Numbered from the stretch's first letter, positions 21,530-30,882 are shown. The stretch is 64,000 nt of DNA from Pseudomonas sp. CC6-YY-74 (GCF_002025205.1 NZ_CP019947.1:937501-1001500), one strand, 5' to 3'. The notes: generated by a model not told the origin, from the letters alone. Made by a program: numbers and translations.

Positions 21530-21652
21530 ACCGCGACTCTAGGCAGCGTCGTTCGGCGCACTTATTCCCCCTTGTGGCCGGTATCAAAAGCGCTCCAGCT
21601 GTGTTGCACTTAAGTGAATGGCCCAATGGTCATCTCTGCTGAGGAGGTTTTG

Positions 21653-22813
21653 ATGCCGCACCCCCGTGCCTGGCTAGAAGACGTCCGCCCCTGCCCTTAT
21701 GCAGATCAGCTTGCGTCGGGCTTTCGTTTATTGCGGTTCAATCAACCGCTCGAGCGTGAATACCGTGCCCATGCTCAGGACAGCACCTACAGCGTCAAAC
21801 GCATCGCGCTCTATGGCGCCATCCTGATCTGGCTGGCATTCGCCGCCTTCGATTTTGCCCTGGTGCATAGCCCCGTGATCTGGTGGATGTTTGCGGTGCG
21901 TCTGAGTGTGTTCAGCCTGTTGCTGATCTTCGTAGGCTTGTTGATCCAGGGCCGCCATGCACATTTGCTGCAACCGCTGAGCGTGGTAAGCATCATGGCC
22001 CTCGGGGTGGGGGCCGCGATGGTAGTTGGCATCGCCCACATTACCGACCCGACCTATCCCTATGAAGGGCTGTTGTTGGTCTGTATGGCGGCCTACTTTC
22101 TGATTGGCTTGCGTTTCAGGGAGGCGTTGGGCTGTTCGCTGGCGGTGCTGGTGGCCTACGTCGGCGGGGAGTTGTTCGCTGGCGTGCCGCTGTCGCGCTT
22201 GATCAGTAATCTGCTGTTTCTGCTGATCGGCAATGCAATGGGCGCTATCGGTTGCTACTTGCTGGAATACAAATCCCGTGAACACTTTCTGATCAGTCGG
22301 CTGATGCGCCTGCTCGCCGATCACGACAGTCTGACTGGCTTGCACAACAGGCGCAGTTTCAATCGCCAGTTCGAGCAACTGTGGCGCCAGGCGCAACGCG
22401 AAGGCCATTCGCTGGCCCTGTTGTTGAGCGATATCGATCATTTCAAGGCCTACAACGACCGCTATGGTCATCAGGCTGGCGACAAGGTGCTGGAGCGCAT
22501 CGGCGGTTTGCTCAAGGATGCGGCGCGGCGGCCGCTGGACATGGCGGTGCGCCTGGGTGGCGAAGAGTTCGCCGTGCTGCTGTACGACATCGATCAAGCC
22601 GAAGCGCTGCAGCGCGCCGAGGTCCTGCGTAAGAATCTGGAGCTGTTGGCGATCGAGCACCAGGGTTCGGCTACCGCGCCCATTGTGACTATCTCCATCG
22701 GTGTGTCCTGCTTTCCGCCCACCGACAGCGGCACGCTGGCCAAGCATTATGAGCAGGCGGATCGGGCGCTCTACAAGGCCAAAGCTGCTGGGCGCAATCA
22801 GGTGATGAGTTGA
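21653..22813 (+). CDS. Membrane-bound diguanylate cyclase (HsbD-like)
   Basis: The product is 386 residues: about six membrane helices (residues 45-215), then a GGDEF domain with active-site GGEEF at 302-306. An allosteric I-site RPLD at 293-296 is exactly five residues upstream. It should make c-di-GMP from GTP with product inhibition. GAGGAGG lies five bases before the ATG, against an in-frame alternative 39 bases upstream. In P. aeruginosa, recQ (PA3344) is followed by the diguanylate cyclase HsbD (PA3343), from memory, so this may be its counterpart; hsbA and hptB are not in this window. Confidence 0.9.
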   Translation: MPHPRAWLEDVRPCPYADQLASGFRLLRFNQPLEREYRAHAQDSTYSVKRIALYGAILIWLAFAAFDFALVHSPVIWWMFAVRLSVFSLLLIFVGLLIQGRHAHLLQPLSVVSIMALGVGAAMVVGIAHITDPTYPYEGLLLVCMAAYFLIGLRFREALGCSLAVLVAYVGGELFAGVPLSRLISNLLFLLIGNAMGAIGCYLLEYKSREHFLISRLMRLLADHDSLTGLHNRRSFNRQFEQLWRQAQREGHSLALLLSDIDHFKAYNDRYGHQAGDKVLERIGGLLKDAARRPLDMAVRLGGEEFAVLLYDIDQAEALQRAEVLRKNLELLAIEHQGSATAPIVTISIGVSCFPPTDSGTLAKHYEQADRALYKAKAAGRNQVMS

Positions 22814-22926
22814 GCAACAGACTAGCCGATGGCCGATTTCGTCGCTGTAGCTGACGCTTCTGGTGACTACAGGGGACGCGACGGCAGTGCTAGCATCTGG
22901 GGCCATTCTTGCGCGAGCGGTTTCCG

Positions 22927-23943
22927 ATGGATCGACTGATTCAAGCCAATGGCCAGCCGCATTACGGCATATTTGCGGACGCCCCCAGGCTGATCAACTA
23001 CCGTGATTTCGACTTCCGCTCGGCGATGGGGCGCCGCCTAGGCGCTCTGGCCAAATGGCGGCGTTTTCACCAATTCCAGTATTTCGGTTTGCTCAGCGAT
23101 GAGTTGATCGGTGGCTGTGCCCTGGCCAACCTGAGTCTGGCCGGGGTCGGCTTCGTTTACCTGTTTCATCCCGCCAGCGGGCGCATGATCGAGCGACAAT
23201 TCAAGTTGCCGCTGGGCCTGGGCACGCACTTTTCCCAGCAACCGCAGAGCGGTGTGTGCGAGTTGCGCAGCGCGGGCAATCTGCTGCGTTTCGACAACAG
23301 CGAGGCGCCACGAGAGAAACGCTTGCTGGTCGAGTTGGACGATGGCACCCGAATCGACGCCTGCTTTTCCGAGGAACAGCCGAGCTTTCAGCCGATGTGC
23401 CTGACTACCCAGGCGGGAGCAAATGGCTGGGTGTACGCGCAGAAGGTCGCAGGGGTGCGCTGCCGTGGTCAAGTGATCAGCAGCCTGGGTGAGTTCGACC
23501 TGACAGCGATAGACGCCTTTGCCCACCACGATTGGTCGGCCGGCTATATGCGCCCGGAAACCCATTGGAACTGGGCCTGTCTGTCGGGCCAGGCAGGCGG
23601 TCTGCGGGTGGGTTTGAATTTGTCTTGTGGGGTTAATGAAACCAGCTTCACGGAGAATTGCTTCTGGCTCGATGGCAAGCTGATTAAGGTCGATACGGTG
23701 CGCTTCGCCTTTGATCGTGACCAGCCGCTGCAACCTTGGCAGATCGATTCCCACGACGGTCAGGTGCAATTGCGCTTCAAGGCCCGCGGTGTGCATCAGG
23801 AGCATATCAACCTGGGGCTGCTGGCCAGCAACTTCAAACAGATATTCGGCCAGTTCAGTGGTGTGCTGCGCCCGCCGGGCCGCCCGGCGCTGACGATCGA
23901 CAATCTCTGGGGCTTTGTCGAAGATCAGTACGTGAAATGGTGA
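22927..23943 (+). CDS. DUF2804 domain-containing protein
   Basis: The product is 338 residues and spans the DUF2804 family from NYRDFDFRSAMG to the C-terminal FGQFSGVLRPPG...WGFVEDQYVKW. Conserved segments include AFAHHDWSAGYMRPETHWNWA and NETSFTENCFWLDG. No signal peptide or membrane helix is evident. The family resembles lipocalin/diphtheria-like barrels but has no established function known to me. The ATG at 22927 is used; an upstream TTG gives a non-conserved extension. Confidence 0.8.
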   Translation: MDRLIQANGQPHYGIFADAPRLINYRDFDFRSAMGRRLGALAKWRRFHQFQYFGLLSDELIGGCALANLSLAGVGFVYLFHPASGRMIERQFKLPLGLGTHFSQQPQSGVCELRSAGNLLRFDNSEAPREKRLLVELDDGTRIDACFSEEQPSFQPMCLTTQAGANGWVYAQKVAGVRCRGQVISSLGEFDLTAIDAFAHHDWSAGYMRPETHWNWACLSGQAGGLRVGLNLSCGVNETSFTENCFWLDGKLIKVDTVRFAFDRDQPLQPWQIDSHDGQVQLRFKARGVHQEHINLGLLASNFKQIFGQFSGVLRPPGRPALTIDNLWGFVEDQYVKW

Positions 23944-24006
23944 CAGCCTGATTCATCAATGCGACTTGGGCTTAAACGAACCTTGATCTCGGGCTTGTGG
24001 TTATGG

Positions 24007-24027
24007 TTAGCTAACTAATAATTAGTT
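24007..24027. promoter_or_regulatory. Overlapping palindromes upstream of marR: likely operator
   Basis: TTAGCTAA (24007-24014) overlaps the perfect inverted repeat AACTAATAATTAGTT (24013-24027), 25 bases before the MarR start. TTAG...CTAA half-sites are typical of SlyA/MarR operators, so autorepression of the marR-MFS operon is likely. Confidence 0.6.
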
Positions 24028-24051
24028 TTTTGATAAAAGAGCCGTTTAACC

Positions 24052-24492
24052 ATGCCACAGCCGCAGTTGGATCCACACCGTTTCGCCATGCAATTAGCCC
24101 AGTTATCCCGCTCCTGGCGCGCCGAACTCGATCGTCGCCTAGTCGGGCTTGGTCTGTCACAGGCACGCTGGTTGGTGCTCCTGCACCTGTCTCGTTTCGA
24201 AGAACTGCCCACCCAGCGTGAGCTGGCGCAAAGCGTCGGGGTCGAAGGACCAACCCTGGCCCGCCTGCTCGATAGCCTGGAAGCCCAGGGCCTGGTTACC
24301 CGGCAGGCGGTACCGGAAGATCGCCGCGCCAAGAAAATCTCCCTGAGCCCGCCGGCGCAACCGTTGATCGAAAAGATCGAGGCAATCTCCACCCAGCTAC
24401 GCAAAGAGCTCTTCGCTGGGATCGACGAAGAAGAACTGCGCCATTGCCAGCAGGTGCATGCACGGATTCTGGGTAACCTGGAAAAACGCTGA
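24052..24492 (+). CDS. MarR-family transcriptional regulator
   Basis: The product is 146 residues with a winged helix-turn-helix (about 30-100): QRELAQSVGVEGPTLARLLD recognition region and the wing motif VPEDRRAKKISLS. It resembles the SlyA/MarR group that senses phenolic or antibiotic-like ligands. Its stop overlaps the start of the MFS transporter gene (TGATG), so the two are translationally coupled. It probably represses this operon through the palindromes just upstream. Confidence 0.9.
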   Translation: MPQPQLDPHRFAMQLAQLSRSWRAELDRRLVGLGLSQARWLVLLHLSRFEELPTQRELAQSVGVEGPTLARLLDSLEAQGLVTRQAVPEDRRAKKISLSPPAQPLIEKIEAISTQLRKELFAGIDEEELRHCQQVHARILGNLEKR

Positions 24493-25895
24493 TGGGGCAG
24501 GACCTACCGGACTTGCAGGCGCGTTTTGGCGCGCGCTATCCGCGCTGGTTGCTGGGCATCTTGATGATCGGCAGCATGGCCATGGTCCTGGCCTCGACCA
24601 GTATCAATGTGGCCCTGCCAGCGATCATGCTGGAGTTTTCGATTGGCCGGCCCCAGGCGCAATGGCTGTCCACTGGTTTTCTTGCGGCTATGACCGCCGG
24701 TCTGTTATTGGCTGCTTGGACACATTCACGTTTTGGCGCCAGGCGCACTGCGCAGTTCGGTCTGCTGCTGTTCATCCTTAGTTCATTGCTGGCACTGGTC
24801 GTACAAGAGGCCTGGCAGTTGATTGCTCTGCGCATCGTCCAGGGTCTGTGTGCCGGAATCGTCCAGCCATTGGCTATGGTGCTGATCTTTCGCGTATTCG
24901 TTGGTGGCGGCCGCGGCATGGCCTTGGGTTTCTATGGCCTGGGGGTGATGGTCGCGCCGACATTGGGGCCGACTATCGGCGGCTATCTGGTCGATCACTT
25001 CGGCTGGGGCGCCGTATTCTGGTTGCCATTGCCTATGTGCGGCCTGGCAATGCTGGGCGGGCAGTGGTTGTTGCCCAGCCAGCGGGAAAAATCTACGCCG
25101 TTACTGGATGTGTGGGCTTTTGTTTTGTTGTGCGTGGGATTGTTTGCCTTGCTCGGTGCCCTCGCCGAGGCTCAGCGCTTTGCCTGGCAGGCGCCGCGGG
25201 TATGGCTGCCCGGTCTGCTGGGTACGCTGGCATTTATCGGCTTTTTCACCCGGAGTTGGCGTAGCGCCAAGCCACTGTTGCCGTTGCGTTTGTGGCGTCA
25301 TGCCGGCTTTCGCAATGCCAGTTGGGTGGCCCTGACGTTGGGCATGGGTCTGTATGGCTCGACCTACCTGATACCGTTGTACCTGCAAACAGTCGAGGGC
25401 TACAGCGCCGGACGCGCCGGTTTGCTGTTGTTGCCTGCGGGGGTACTGATGGGCGCCGCTTCCTTTGTCGGTGGCTGGCTGAGCGATAGGCAGTCGGCGG
25501 CCTTGCTGCTGGTCAGTGGCTTGCTGATTTTCGCCTTGTCTGCCGCAGGTTTTGGCTGGCTCGAACAGGGCAGCTCGTTCGCCGTGCTGTGCTTTTGGGC
25601 CGGTGTCGGGCGGGTCGGGCTCGGGCTGCTGTTGCCGGCGCTGAGCACCGGCTCGCTGGACATCCTCAGTGCAGAGGAGTTGGCTCTGGGCGCGGGGGCG
25701 ATTACCTTCGTTCGCCAGTTGGGTGGGGCGTTCGGCGTCAATCTATTGACCTTCTTTCTCGAGTGGCGCCATGGCCGTGAGGGGGGCGATCTGGCTGCCG
25801 AGGCCGTGGCGTTTCAGCAGAGTTTCTGGCTGATGGCGGCGGTCTTCGCTCTGACTGTGCTGGCGGCTTGGCGCGTGCGCTCGACAAGGCATTGA
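24492..25895 (+). CDS. MDR efflux MFS transporter, DHA2 (EmrB/QacA-like)
   Basis: The product is 467 residues with about 14 hydrophobic segments. ASTSINVALPAIMLEFSIG near the N-terminus and the motif C-like GLGVMVAPTLGPTIGGYLVD are diagnostic of the DHA2 drug:proton antiporters. The gene overlaps marR by one base, so it is under the same control. The substrate is unknown. No HlyD-type EmrA partner is beside it, so it probably acts alone in the inner membrane. Confidence 0.88.
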   Translation: MGQDLPDLQARFGARYPRWLLGILMIGSMAMVLASTSINVALPAIMLEFSIGRPQAQWLSTGFLAAMTAGLLLAAWTHSRFGARRTAQFGLLLFILSSLLALVVQEAWQLIALRIVQGLCAGIVQPLAMVLIFRVFVGGGRGMALGFYGLGVMVAPTLGPTIGGYLVDHFGWGAVFWLPLPMCGLAMLGGQWLLPSQREKSTPLLDVWAFVLLCVGLFALLGALAEAQRFAWQAPRVWLPGLLGTLAFIGFFTRSWRSAKPLLPLRLWRHAGFRNASWVALTLGMGLYGSTYLIPLYLQTVEGYSAGRAGLLLLPAGVLMGAASFVGGWLSDRQSAALLLVSGLLIFALSAAGFGWLEQGSSFAVLCFWAGVGRVGLGLLLPALSTGSLDILSAEELALGAGAITFVRQLGGAFGVNLLTFFLEWRHGREGGDLAAEAVAFQQSFWLMAAVFALTVLAAWRVRSTRH

Positions 25896-25942
25896 TTGCT
25901 GTAGGCAGTCAGCATACGGGGGGGCAAATTGGGGTCATTTTA

Positions 25943-25973
25943 TTGACTGCTTTCCGTTGCTTTTGCGTATGAT
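25943..25973 (+). promoter_or_regulatory. Candidate sigma70 promoter upstream of the fimV-like gene
   Basis: TTGACT (25943-25948) and TATGAT (25968-25973) are good matches to -35 and -10, but the spacer is 19 bases, longer than optimal. The region 25896-26192 is otherwise non-coding. Position, 219 bases before the start codon, leaves a long leader. Confidence 0.35.
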
Positions 25974-26192
25974 TGCTCCCTGCCTTATTGCTCGGTGTGC
26001 ACTAACAAGCCGTCTGTTTAAGCGTGCAGGCTGGTAAATTATGACCATACTCACTCATTAGCCGGGTTTGACATGGAATGTTGCCCCGACGTACGAATTT
26101 GCTGCACCCACTGTTTTCACCACTGACGGATACGCACGCCAAGGCGTGGAGTGGTGTAACGACTCGGGAGCGGAGTCAACGGGAGAGTTCAT

Positions 26193-28247
26193 ATGTCTCG
26201 AGTCCGGCAATTGCTGTTCGGCCTTGCTTCAACCTCGGCATTCTATTCCGGGGTAGTTCCGGCTTTGGGGCTGGGCGAAATCACCCTGCATTCAGCTTTG
26301 AATCAGCCGTTAGAGGCTGAAATCGAATTATTGGAAGTTGCTGATCTGGCCAGTAGTGATCTGTTGGTACGGCTTGCATCTGCCGATGTATTCAGCCGCT
26401 CTGGTGTCGATCGTTTGTTCTTTCTCAACGATCTGCGTTTCACACCGTTGTTGCGCGGCGGCAGCAGTGTGATTCGTGTGGTGTCGAACCAGCCGGTGCG
26501 TGAGCCCTATTTGAACTTCATTGTCGAAGTGGCGCGGCCTAATGGCGCGCTGCTGCGTGAATACACCCTACTACTCGATCCGCCTGGCTCATCGGCCTAC
26601 CGGACCGTCGCTGCCTTGCCAGAGGTGCGGGCAGCGTCCGTGCGTCCTGCGGTTGCGGCATCACCAGCAACTGCTGCTGCGCCTCGGGTCATGCCGGCAG
26701 CCGAAGCAGGTGCGCATTATCAAGTGGTCAGTGGCGACAGCCTGTGGAAGATCGCCACAGGCTTGCGCGCTGCCGGTAGCCAGGCCTCGCAGCAAGCGTT
26801 GATGCGCGATATCCATGCGCTCAACCCGCAGGCATTCAGTCGTGGTGATATCAACCGCCTGCAGGCTGGAGCCGACTTGCTGCTGCCGGATACAGCCCAG
26901 GCGGGCAGTACGCCGATCGCCAGGGTAGAGCCCTTGGCGCCTGGCGAACCGCCAGTCGACCCGCAGGTTGAACAGATGGCACTAATGCAACAGCGCCTGG
27001 ATCAGGAGTTGCTCAGCCAGGCTGAGGAGAATCTCAAGCTGCAACAGAGCATCACCGATCTGCAGGCGCAGTTGCAGCAGCTGCAGGTACAGGTGGGCGA
27101 CAAGGACCAGCAGCTGGCTGAATTGCAAAACCAGCTGGTGGAACGTCCTGCACTTGCACAATCGTCTCCGCCACTTGTCGCGGCGGAGTCTTCGCGGGTT
27201 GAACTGAGCGAGTCAGTCGAGACGCCGAGTCGCAATTGGTTGAGTGCCGCTGTGGCTGCGCTGGCCCTGCTGCTGGTTGGCCTGCTCGGGTTGTTCTGGC
27301 GTAATCGGCGCTCGTTGACACCGCTAAATCAACAGGTTCAGCCAATACCAGAGCCTGTGATGAAGGCACCAGAAGCAGTTGCGCCGCTGCTGCACCGCGC
27401 GCCACCTGCTACTCGTGTCAGCCAGGCAACGGTTGCTTCAGCGACTCCCCCTGACGCATTGGAAGGCGCAAATATCTACATTGCCTATGGCCGCTTCAGT
27501 GAGGCGGCGGTGATCCTCGGCAAGGCGCTGGATGTCCAGCCAGAGCGCAGCGATATTCGCTTCCGTCTGCTCGAAGTGTTGGCCCAGCAGGGCAATGCCC
27601 AGGCCTTTGCCAAGGAGGAAGCGAAGTTGCGCAGTGCCGGTTTCACGGCAGCGCGTATTGATCAGCTCAAAACGCGTCACCCCGGTTTGCTTGAGGTCCC
27701 TGTGACGGCAGGCACTCTGGAGGATGCCACGCTGGTGCTGGACGAGGCACAGCTGCAAACGCCGGTGCAAGCGGGGGGAACGCTGGAGACTGATTTCCAG
27801 CTCAATCTGGATGACCTGGCGCTGGATGCGGATTGGGATCTGGTGAGTCCCTTTCCAACCAGCATGCATAAAAAGAATGGCCACTCGACGTCAGATGCTT
27901 CCGAGCTTGGCGATCTGTCGGAGACTTTTGAGTCGGCTGGAAATCGCGATGCACGCAGTCCTTTCGTCCAGACGATGCTGGTCGAAGAAACATCGGCGGA
28001 TGACTGGTTGCAGAAAGACCTGAACGAAGGTTTTCTTGATCAATCCCCTGCCGATGGCAGCAACCTGTTGCACGACCTCGATCAGTTGGCTGGGAACCAC
28101 GGTAATCTGACCAAACTCAACCAGGCACTGGCTTACATCGACCAAGGCAGTCTGGAAAGCGCGTGTAACATCCTCAATGAAGTGATCAACGATGGGGATG
28201 ACGAGCAAAAACAGGAAGCCCGCGAGTTGCTGGCGAAAATTGCCTGA
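26193..28247 (+). CDS. FimV-like motility/polarity hub protein
   Basis: The product is 684 residues. It has a signal peptide, the FimV N-terminal domain (LGEITLHSALNQPLEAEIEL), a LysM peptidoglycan-binding domain (about 175-232, YQVVSGDSLWKIATGL), a coiled coil rich in Gln and Leu (about 260-315), one membrane helix (about 348-370), TPR-like repeats, and the FimV C-terminal motif (LTKLNQALAYIDQGSLESA). FimV organises type IV pili and polar signalling. It is shorter than P. aeruginosa FimV (about 920 residues) and lies next to marR and recQ rather than truA, so it is more likely the PA3340-type paralogue than fimV itself. GGGAGAG precedes the ATG. Confidence 0.82.
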   Translation: MSRVRQLLFGLASTSAFYSGVVPALGLGEITLHSALNQPLEAEIELLEVADLASSDLLVRLASADVFSRSGVDRLFFLNDLRFTPLLRGGSSVIRVVSNQPVREPYLNFIVEVARPNGALLREYTLLLDPPGSSAYRTVAALPEVRAASVRPAVAASPATAAAPRVMPAAEAGAHYQVVSGDSLWKIATGLRAAGSQASQQALMRDIHALNPQAFSRGDINRLQAGADLLLPDTAQAGSTPIARVEPLAPGEPPVDPQVEQMALMQQRLDQELLSQAEENLKLQQSITDLQAQLQQLQVQVGDKDQQLAELQNQLVERPALAQSSPPLVAAESSRVELSESVETPSRNWLSAAVAALALLLVGLLGLFWRNRRSLTPLNQQVQPIPEPVMKAPEAVAPLLHRAPPATRVSQATVASATPPDALEGANIYIAYGRFSEAAVILGKALDVQPERSDIRFRLLEVLAQQGNAQAFAKEEAKLRSAGFTAARIDQLKTRHPGLLEVPVTAGTLEDATLVLDEAQLQTPVQAGGTLETDFQLNLDDLALDADWDLVSPFPTSMHKKNGHSTSDASELGDLSETFESAGNRDARSPFVQTMLVEETSADDWLQKDLNEGFLDQSPADGSNLLHDLDQLAGNHGNLTKLNQALAYIDQGSLESACNILNEVINDGDDEQKQEARELLAKIA

Positions 28248-28589
28248 AGGCATGGTTCAAGCCAGTCACGAGTGGCCTGGTCGGTTGGTTGGTTAACTCA
28301 AGGTCGCCGTTTTGAGTCTTATTTGTGGAAGGCCCGACCTCGGTGTGTCCTGCACCGCGACAGCGCAATCTGGCAGCCCTGAGGGCTGTATTTGCCGCGG
28401 GTCGCGGCCTCCTGCAAGGTTCTGGATAGGCTGAGTCCATGGGCTAACGGATTAATCGATCAGGTCACTAGCTGACCGAAGCTTCATCTAAAAGGCTCGC
28501 TTACCCGCACAAGGTAAACGGGCCTTTTACGTTGCACCCTCGAGTTTCGGACGGGGTTATCATGATTTTTTGCGTAGGCAGAGTGGTTT
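28248..28589. other. Non-coding gap after the fimV-like gene with hairpins
   Basis: No credible gene is seen here. It holds a 15-base palindrome CAGCCCTGAGGGCTG at 28374-28388. It also holds a stem-loop at 28490-28528 with AAAAGGC / GCCTTTT arms, which may act as a terminator for flanking transcription in either direction. Confidence 0.5.
28490..28528 (+). terminator. Possible terminator of the fimV-like gene
   Basis: AAAAGGCTCG pairs with CGGGCCTTTT across a long loop of about 18 bases; the trailing T tract is only four bases. It lies 243 bases after the stop codon, so the assignment is tentative. Confidence 0.4.
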
Positions 28590-28883
28590 ATGTCCAGCGA
28601 CAAAGTTGAAGTGACTATCACCTATTGCAGTCAGTGCCAGTGGCTGTTGCGCGCGGCCTGGCTGGCCCAGGAACTGCTGTCGACCTTCGCCGATGATCTT
28701 GGCAAGGTCAGCCTGCAGCCTGGCAGCGGTGGGGTGTTTCGCGTCACCTGTGACGGCGTGCAGATATGGGAACGCAAGGCCGACGGTGGTTTTCCCGAAG
28801 CCAAGGTGCTCAAGCAGCGCTTGCGCGACTTGATCGATCCGGCGCGGGAACTTGGCCACAATGATCGTTCGGCCGACACCTGA
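28590..28883 (+). CDS. SelT/SelW/SelH-family thioredoxin-like protein
   Basis: The product is 97 residues with the Rdx-family redox motif CSQC (CxxC) near residues 13-16 (TYCSQCQWLLRAAWLAQELL) and a conserved GGFPEAKVLKQRLRDLIDP tail. Eukaryotic relatives carry selenocysteine at the second motif position; here it is a normal cysteine codon. The cellular role of the bacterial members is not settled; a thiol redox function is likely. It is monocistronic, with a small hairpin terminator downstream. Confidence 0.85.
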   Translation: MSSDKVEVTITYCSQCQWLLRAAWLAQELLSTFADDLGKVSLQPGSGGVFRVTCDGVQIWERKADGGFPEAKVLKQRLRDLIDPARELGHNDRSADT

Positions 28884-28989
28884 CCCTTCGCACGGCAGCG
28901 CTTTGCTGGATTGATTGGCATTCTGGCAATCCTGGCAACCCAATACACTCAGCCACCCTGGGCCGTGACAAATACGCGAGCCTCATTTG

Positions 28990-29011
28990 GCTGATCGCTC
29001 GGTCAGCTTTT
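28990..29011 (+). terminator. Small terminator after the SelW-like gene
   Basis: A seven-base stem GCTGATC / GGTCAGC with a four-base loop is followed by four T. Confidence 0.5.
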
Positions 29012-29155
29012 ATGTTTTTGGCCTTGTTCTCAAGCGGTCTCGGCGCTAGGGTTGCCAGCCCTGTAGGCTAGTTGCGACGATGTTGGAATTTTAGTGAAAG
29101 CCACGCATGAAGCCTTTTTTCAATTGTCTTTTCGATCACTGCGGGTCGACGCAAA

Positions 29156-30319
29156 TTGAACGCGCCGTCTAGAGCCCTGCTATTGCTGGCACTGGTGGTC
29201 GCGGCGATCAATCTGCGCCCCGGTATCACCTCTCTGGCGCCGCTTATCGAGCGGATTGCCGATGAGTTGGCGTTGAGCCGGAGCCTGATCAGCCTGACCA
29301 CGGCATTGCCGGTACTGTGCATGGGATTGCTGGCACCTTTTGCACCGCGTCTGGCTCTGCGTCTAGGGCTGGAACGCACCATCGCCTTGTGCATGGGGGT
29401 GATCACCGCCGCCTTGCTGATGCGCCTGGCTGGCCAGTCCAGTGTTGTGCTGATTGCCAGTGCGGTGCTGCTCGGTGCCGCCATTGCGATTGCCGGGCCA
29501 TTGCTGTCGGGGTTTATCAAGCGCCACTTCGTTGGGCAGATGGGCACCGTGGTCGGCTGGTATTCCCTGAGCATGGCTGTAGGCGGCGCGGCTGGTGCCG
29601 TGCTGACGGCGCCAGCCACGCAACTGTTCGGCGACAGTTGGCCGCAGGGGCTGGCGGTCTGGGCCTTGCCTGCGATGTTGGGGCTGTTGTTATGGCTGTG
29701 CCTGCCCAATCGGGCGGAGTCTGCCGAAGCCGCCGAAGCCGACAGCGGTTTGCCCTGGAATCAACCGCGGGCCTGGTTGATCAGCTGCTTTTTCGCGATT
29801 CAGGCCGGGCTGTTCTATGCCTTGGCAACCTGGGCGGTGGCGCGTTACCACGAGGCAGGCTTGACCCTGCCGCACAGCAATGCGCTGTTCAGTATTTCGA
29901 TGCTGATGGGCATGCCCAGTGCATTCCTGTTGCCCTGGTTGGCCCAGCGTTTCGGCAATCGTTATGTCTTGTTGGTCGCCTGCGGCTTGGTGTCGTCTGT
30001 CAGCCTAGCGATGATCACTTTCATGCCGACTTTCGCGCCGGAATTCTGGGCGGTCAGCATCGGCTTCGGTCTCGGCGGCTCATTTGCCTTGTCCCTGGTG
30101 CTGCCGTTGTACGAGGCGGGCTCGCCGCTGGCGGTCAGTCGCTGGACCGCGATGATGCTCTGCATGGGCTACAGCATCGCGTGTCTGACGCCGGTTCTGA
30201 CTGGTCTGGCGCGCGATCTTGCCGGTCACTATCAATTGCCGTTCATGGTGCTGACCAGCCTGGCGCTGTTGATGACGGCGCTGGCCTGGGTCATGCGTCG
30301 CGGCCCGCGCCATTCCTGA
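29156..30319 (+). CDS. CynX/NimT-family MFS transporter
   Basis: The product is about 387 residues with 12 hydrophobic segments. The N-terminal LVVAAINLRPGITSLAPLIE is the signature of the CynX/NimT (cyanate / 2-nitroimidazole) MFS group. The start is uncertain: the conserved region begins after a TTG at 29156 with no clear ribosome site, and no ATG or GTG is in frame before the upstream stop at 29108. A 21-codon ATG frame at 29107 runs into the gene in another frame, so a non-canonical or shifted start is possible. The substrate is unknown. Confidence 0.78.
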   Translation: MNAPSRALLLLALVVAAINLRPGITSLAPLIERIADELALSRSLISLTTALPVLCMGLLAPFAPRLALRLGLERTIALCMGVITAALLMRLAGQSSVVLIASAVLLGAAIAIAGPLLSGFIKRHFVGQMGTVVGWYSLSMAVGGAAGAVLTAPATQLFGDSWPQGLAVWALPAMLGLLLWLCLPNRAESAEAAEADSGLPWNQPRAWLISCFFAIQAGLFYALATWAVARYHEAGLTLPHSNALFSISMLMGMPSAFLLPWLAQRFGNRYVLLVACGLVSSVSLAMITFMPTFAPEFWAVSIGFGLGGSFALSLVLPLYEAGSPLAVSRWTAMMLCMGYSIACLTPVLTGLARDLAGHYQLPFMVLTSLALLMTALAWVMRRGPRHS

Positions 30320-30426
30320 CCCGGCGAGTGTGAGTCGGCCGACAAAATGACAAAATTCCCCAGCAGTTCCTTTCTCGGCAATCGGCGCTGTGTTAGAAGG
30401 CAGCCTTGATTTTCTGGAGTGCCCGT

Positions 30427-30855
30427 GTGGAGTCTGAATCCATCGTTTATGGCTGCATTCGCGACTGGCCGTCCGATAGCCCGGCACAGAGCCGTCTGCG
30501 CCGTGAGATCAACCACCAGGTGCTGGGCGAGTTGCCGGCTGATGAGGCCTGGCCATTTCTCGGACGCGAGATGTTCGCCTTCTGCCAGCAGCCCGAAGAA
30601 GGCCTGTACCAGACGCAGGTGATTCACTTCGGCGCCAGTTACCGCGCGGTCGAGTACGAGTGGAGCCTGTGGGTCGAGCGGTTCGAGACACTGCTCAAAC
30701 GCCTGTATTGGGCCAGCGCGGTGGTGCATCTGGAAACCGAACTGAGCGGCACTCATACCTTCCGCTGGGAGTCGGACAACGCGGGTCACAGCCCTCAGGA
30801 AGGCGAGTTACGGGTGCGCTGCGCCTGGGAGCGCGAAGGCGGCTTGCGCGGCTGA
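30427..30855 (+). CDS. Conserved hypothetical protein
   Basis: The product is 142 residues, soluble, acidic and rich in Trp and Glu, without signal or membrane segment. I do not recognise a named domain. The GTG start at 30427 is chosen because TCTGGAG sits just upstream; an earlier TTG adds seven residues. Motif-like segments are IVYGCIRDWPSDSPAQSR and HTFRWESDNAGHSPQEGE. It is convergent with dacB, from which it is separated by only 27 bases. Confidence 0.65.
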   Translation: MESESIVYGCIRDWPSDSPAQSRLRREINHQVLGELPADEAWPFLGREMFAFCQQPEEGLYQTQVIHFGASYRAVEYEWSLWVERFETLLKRLYWASAVVHLETELSGTHTFRWESDNAGHSPQEGELRVRCAWEREGGLRG

Positions 30856-30882
30856 ATGCCGGGTAGCCGCCTACCTATGCGT

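Noticed and set aside
28590..28883. Possible selenoprotein (SelW-like)
   Set aside because: The redox motif is encoded by two ordinary Cys codons and no in-frame UGA occurs in the motif.
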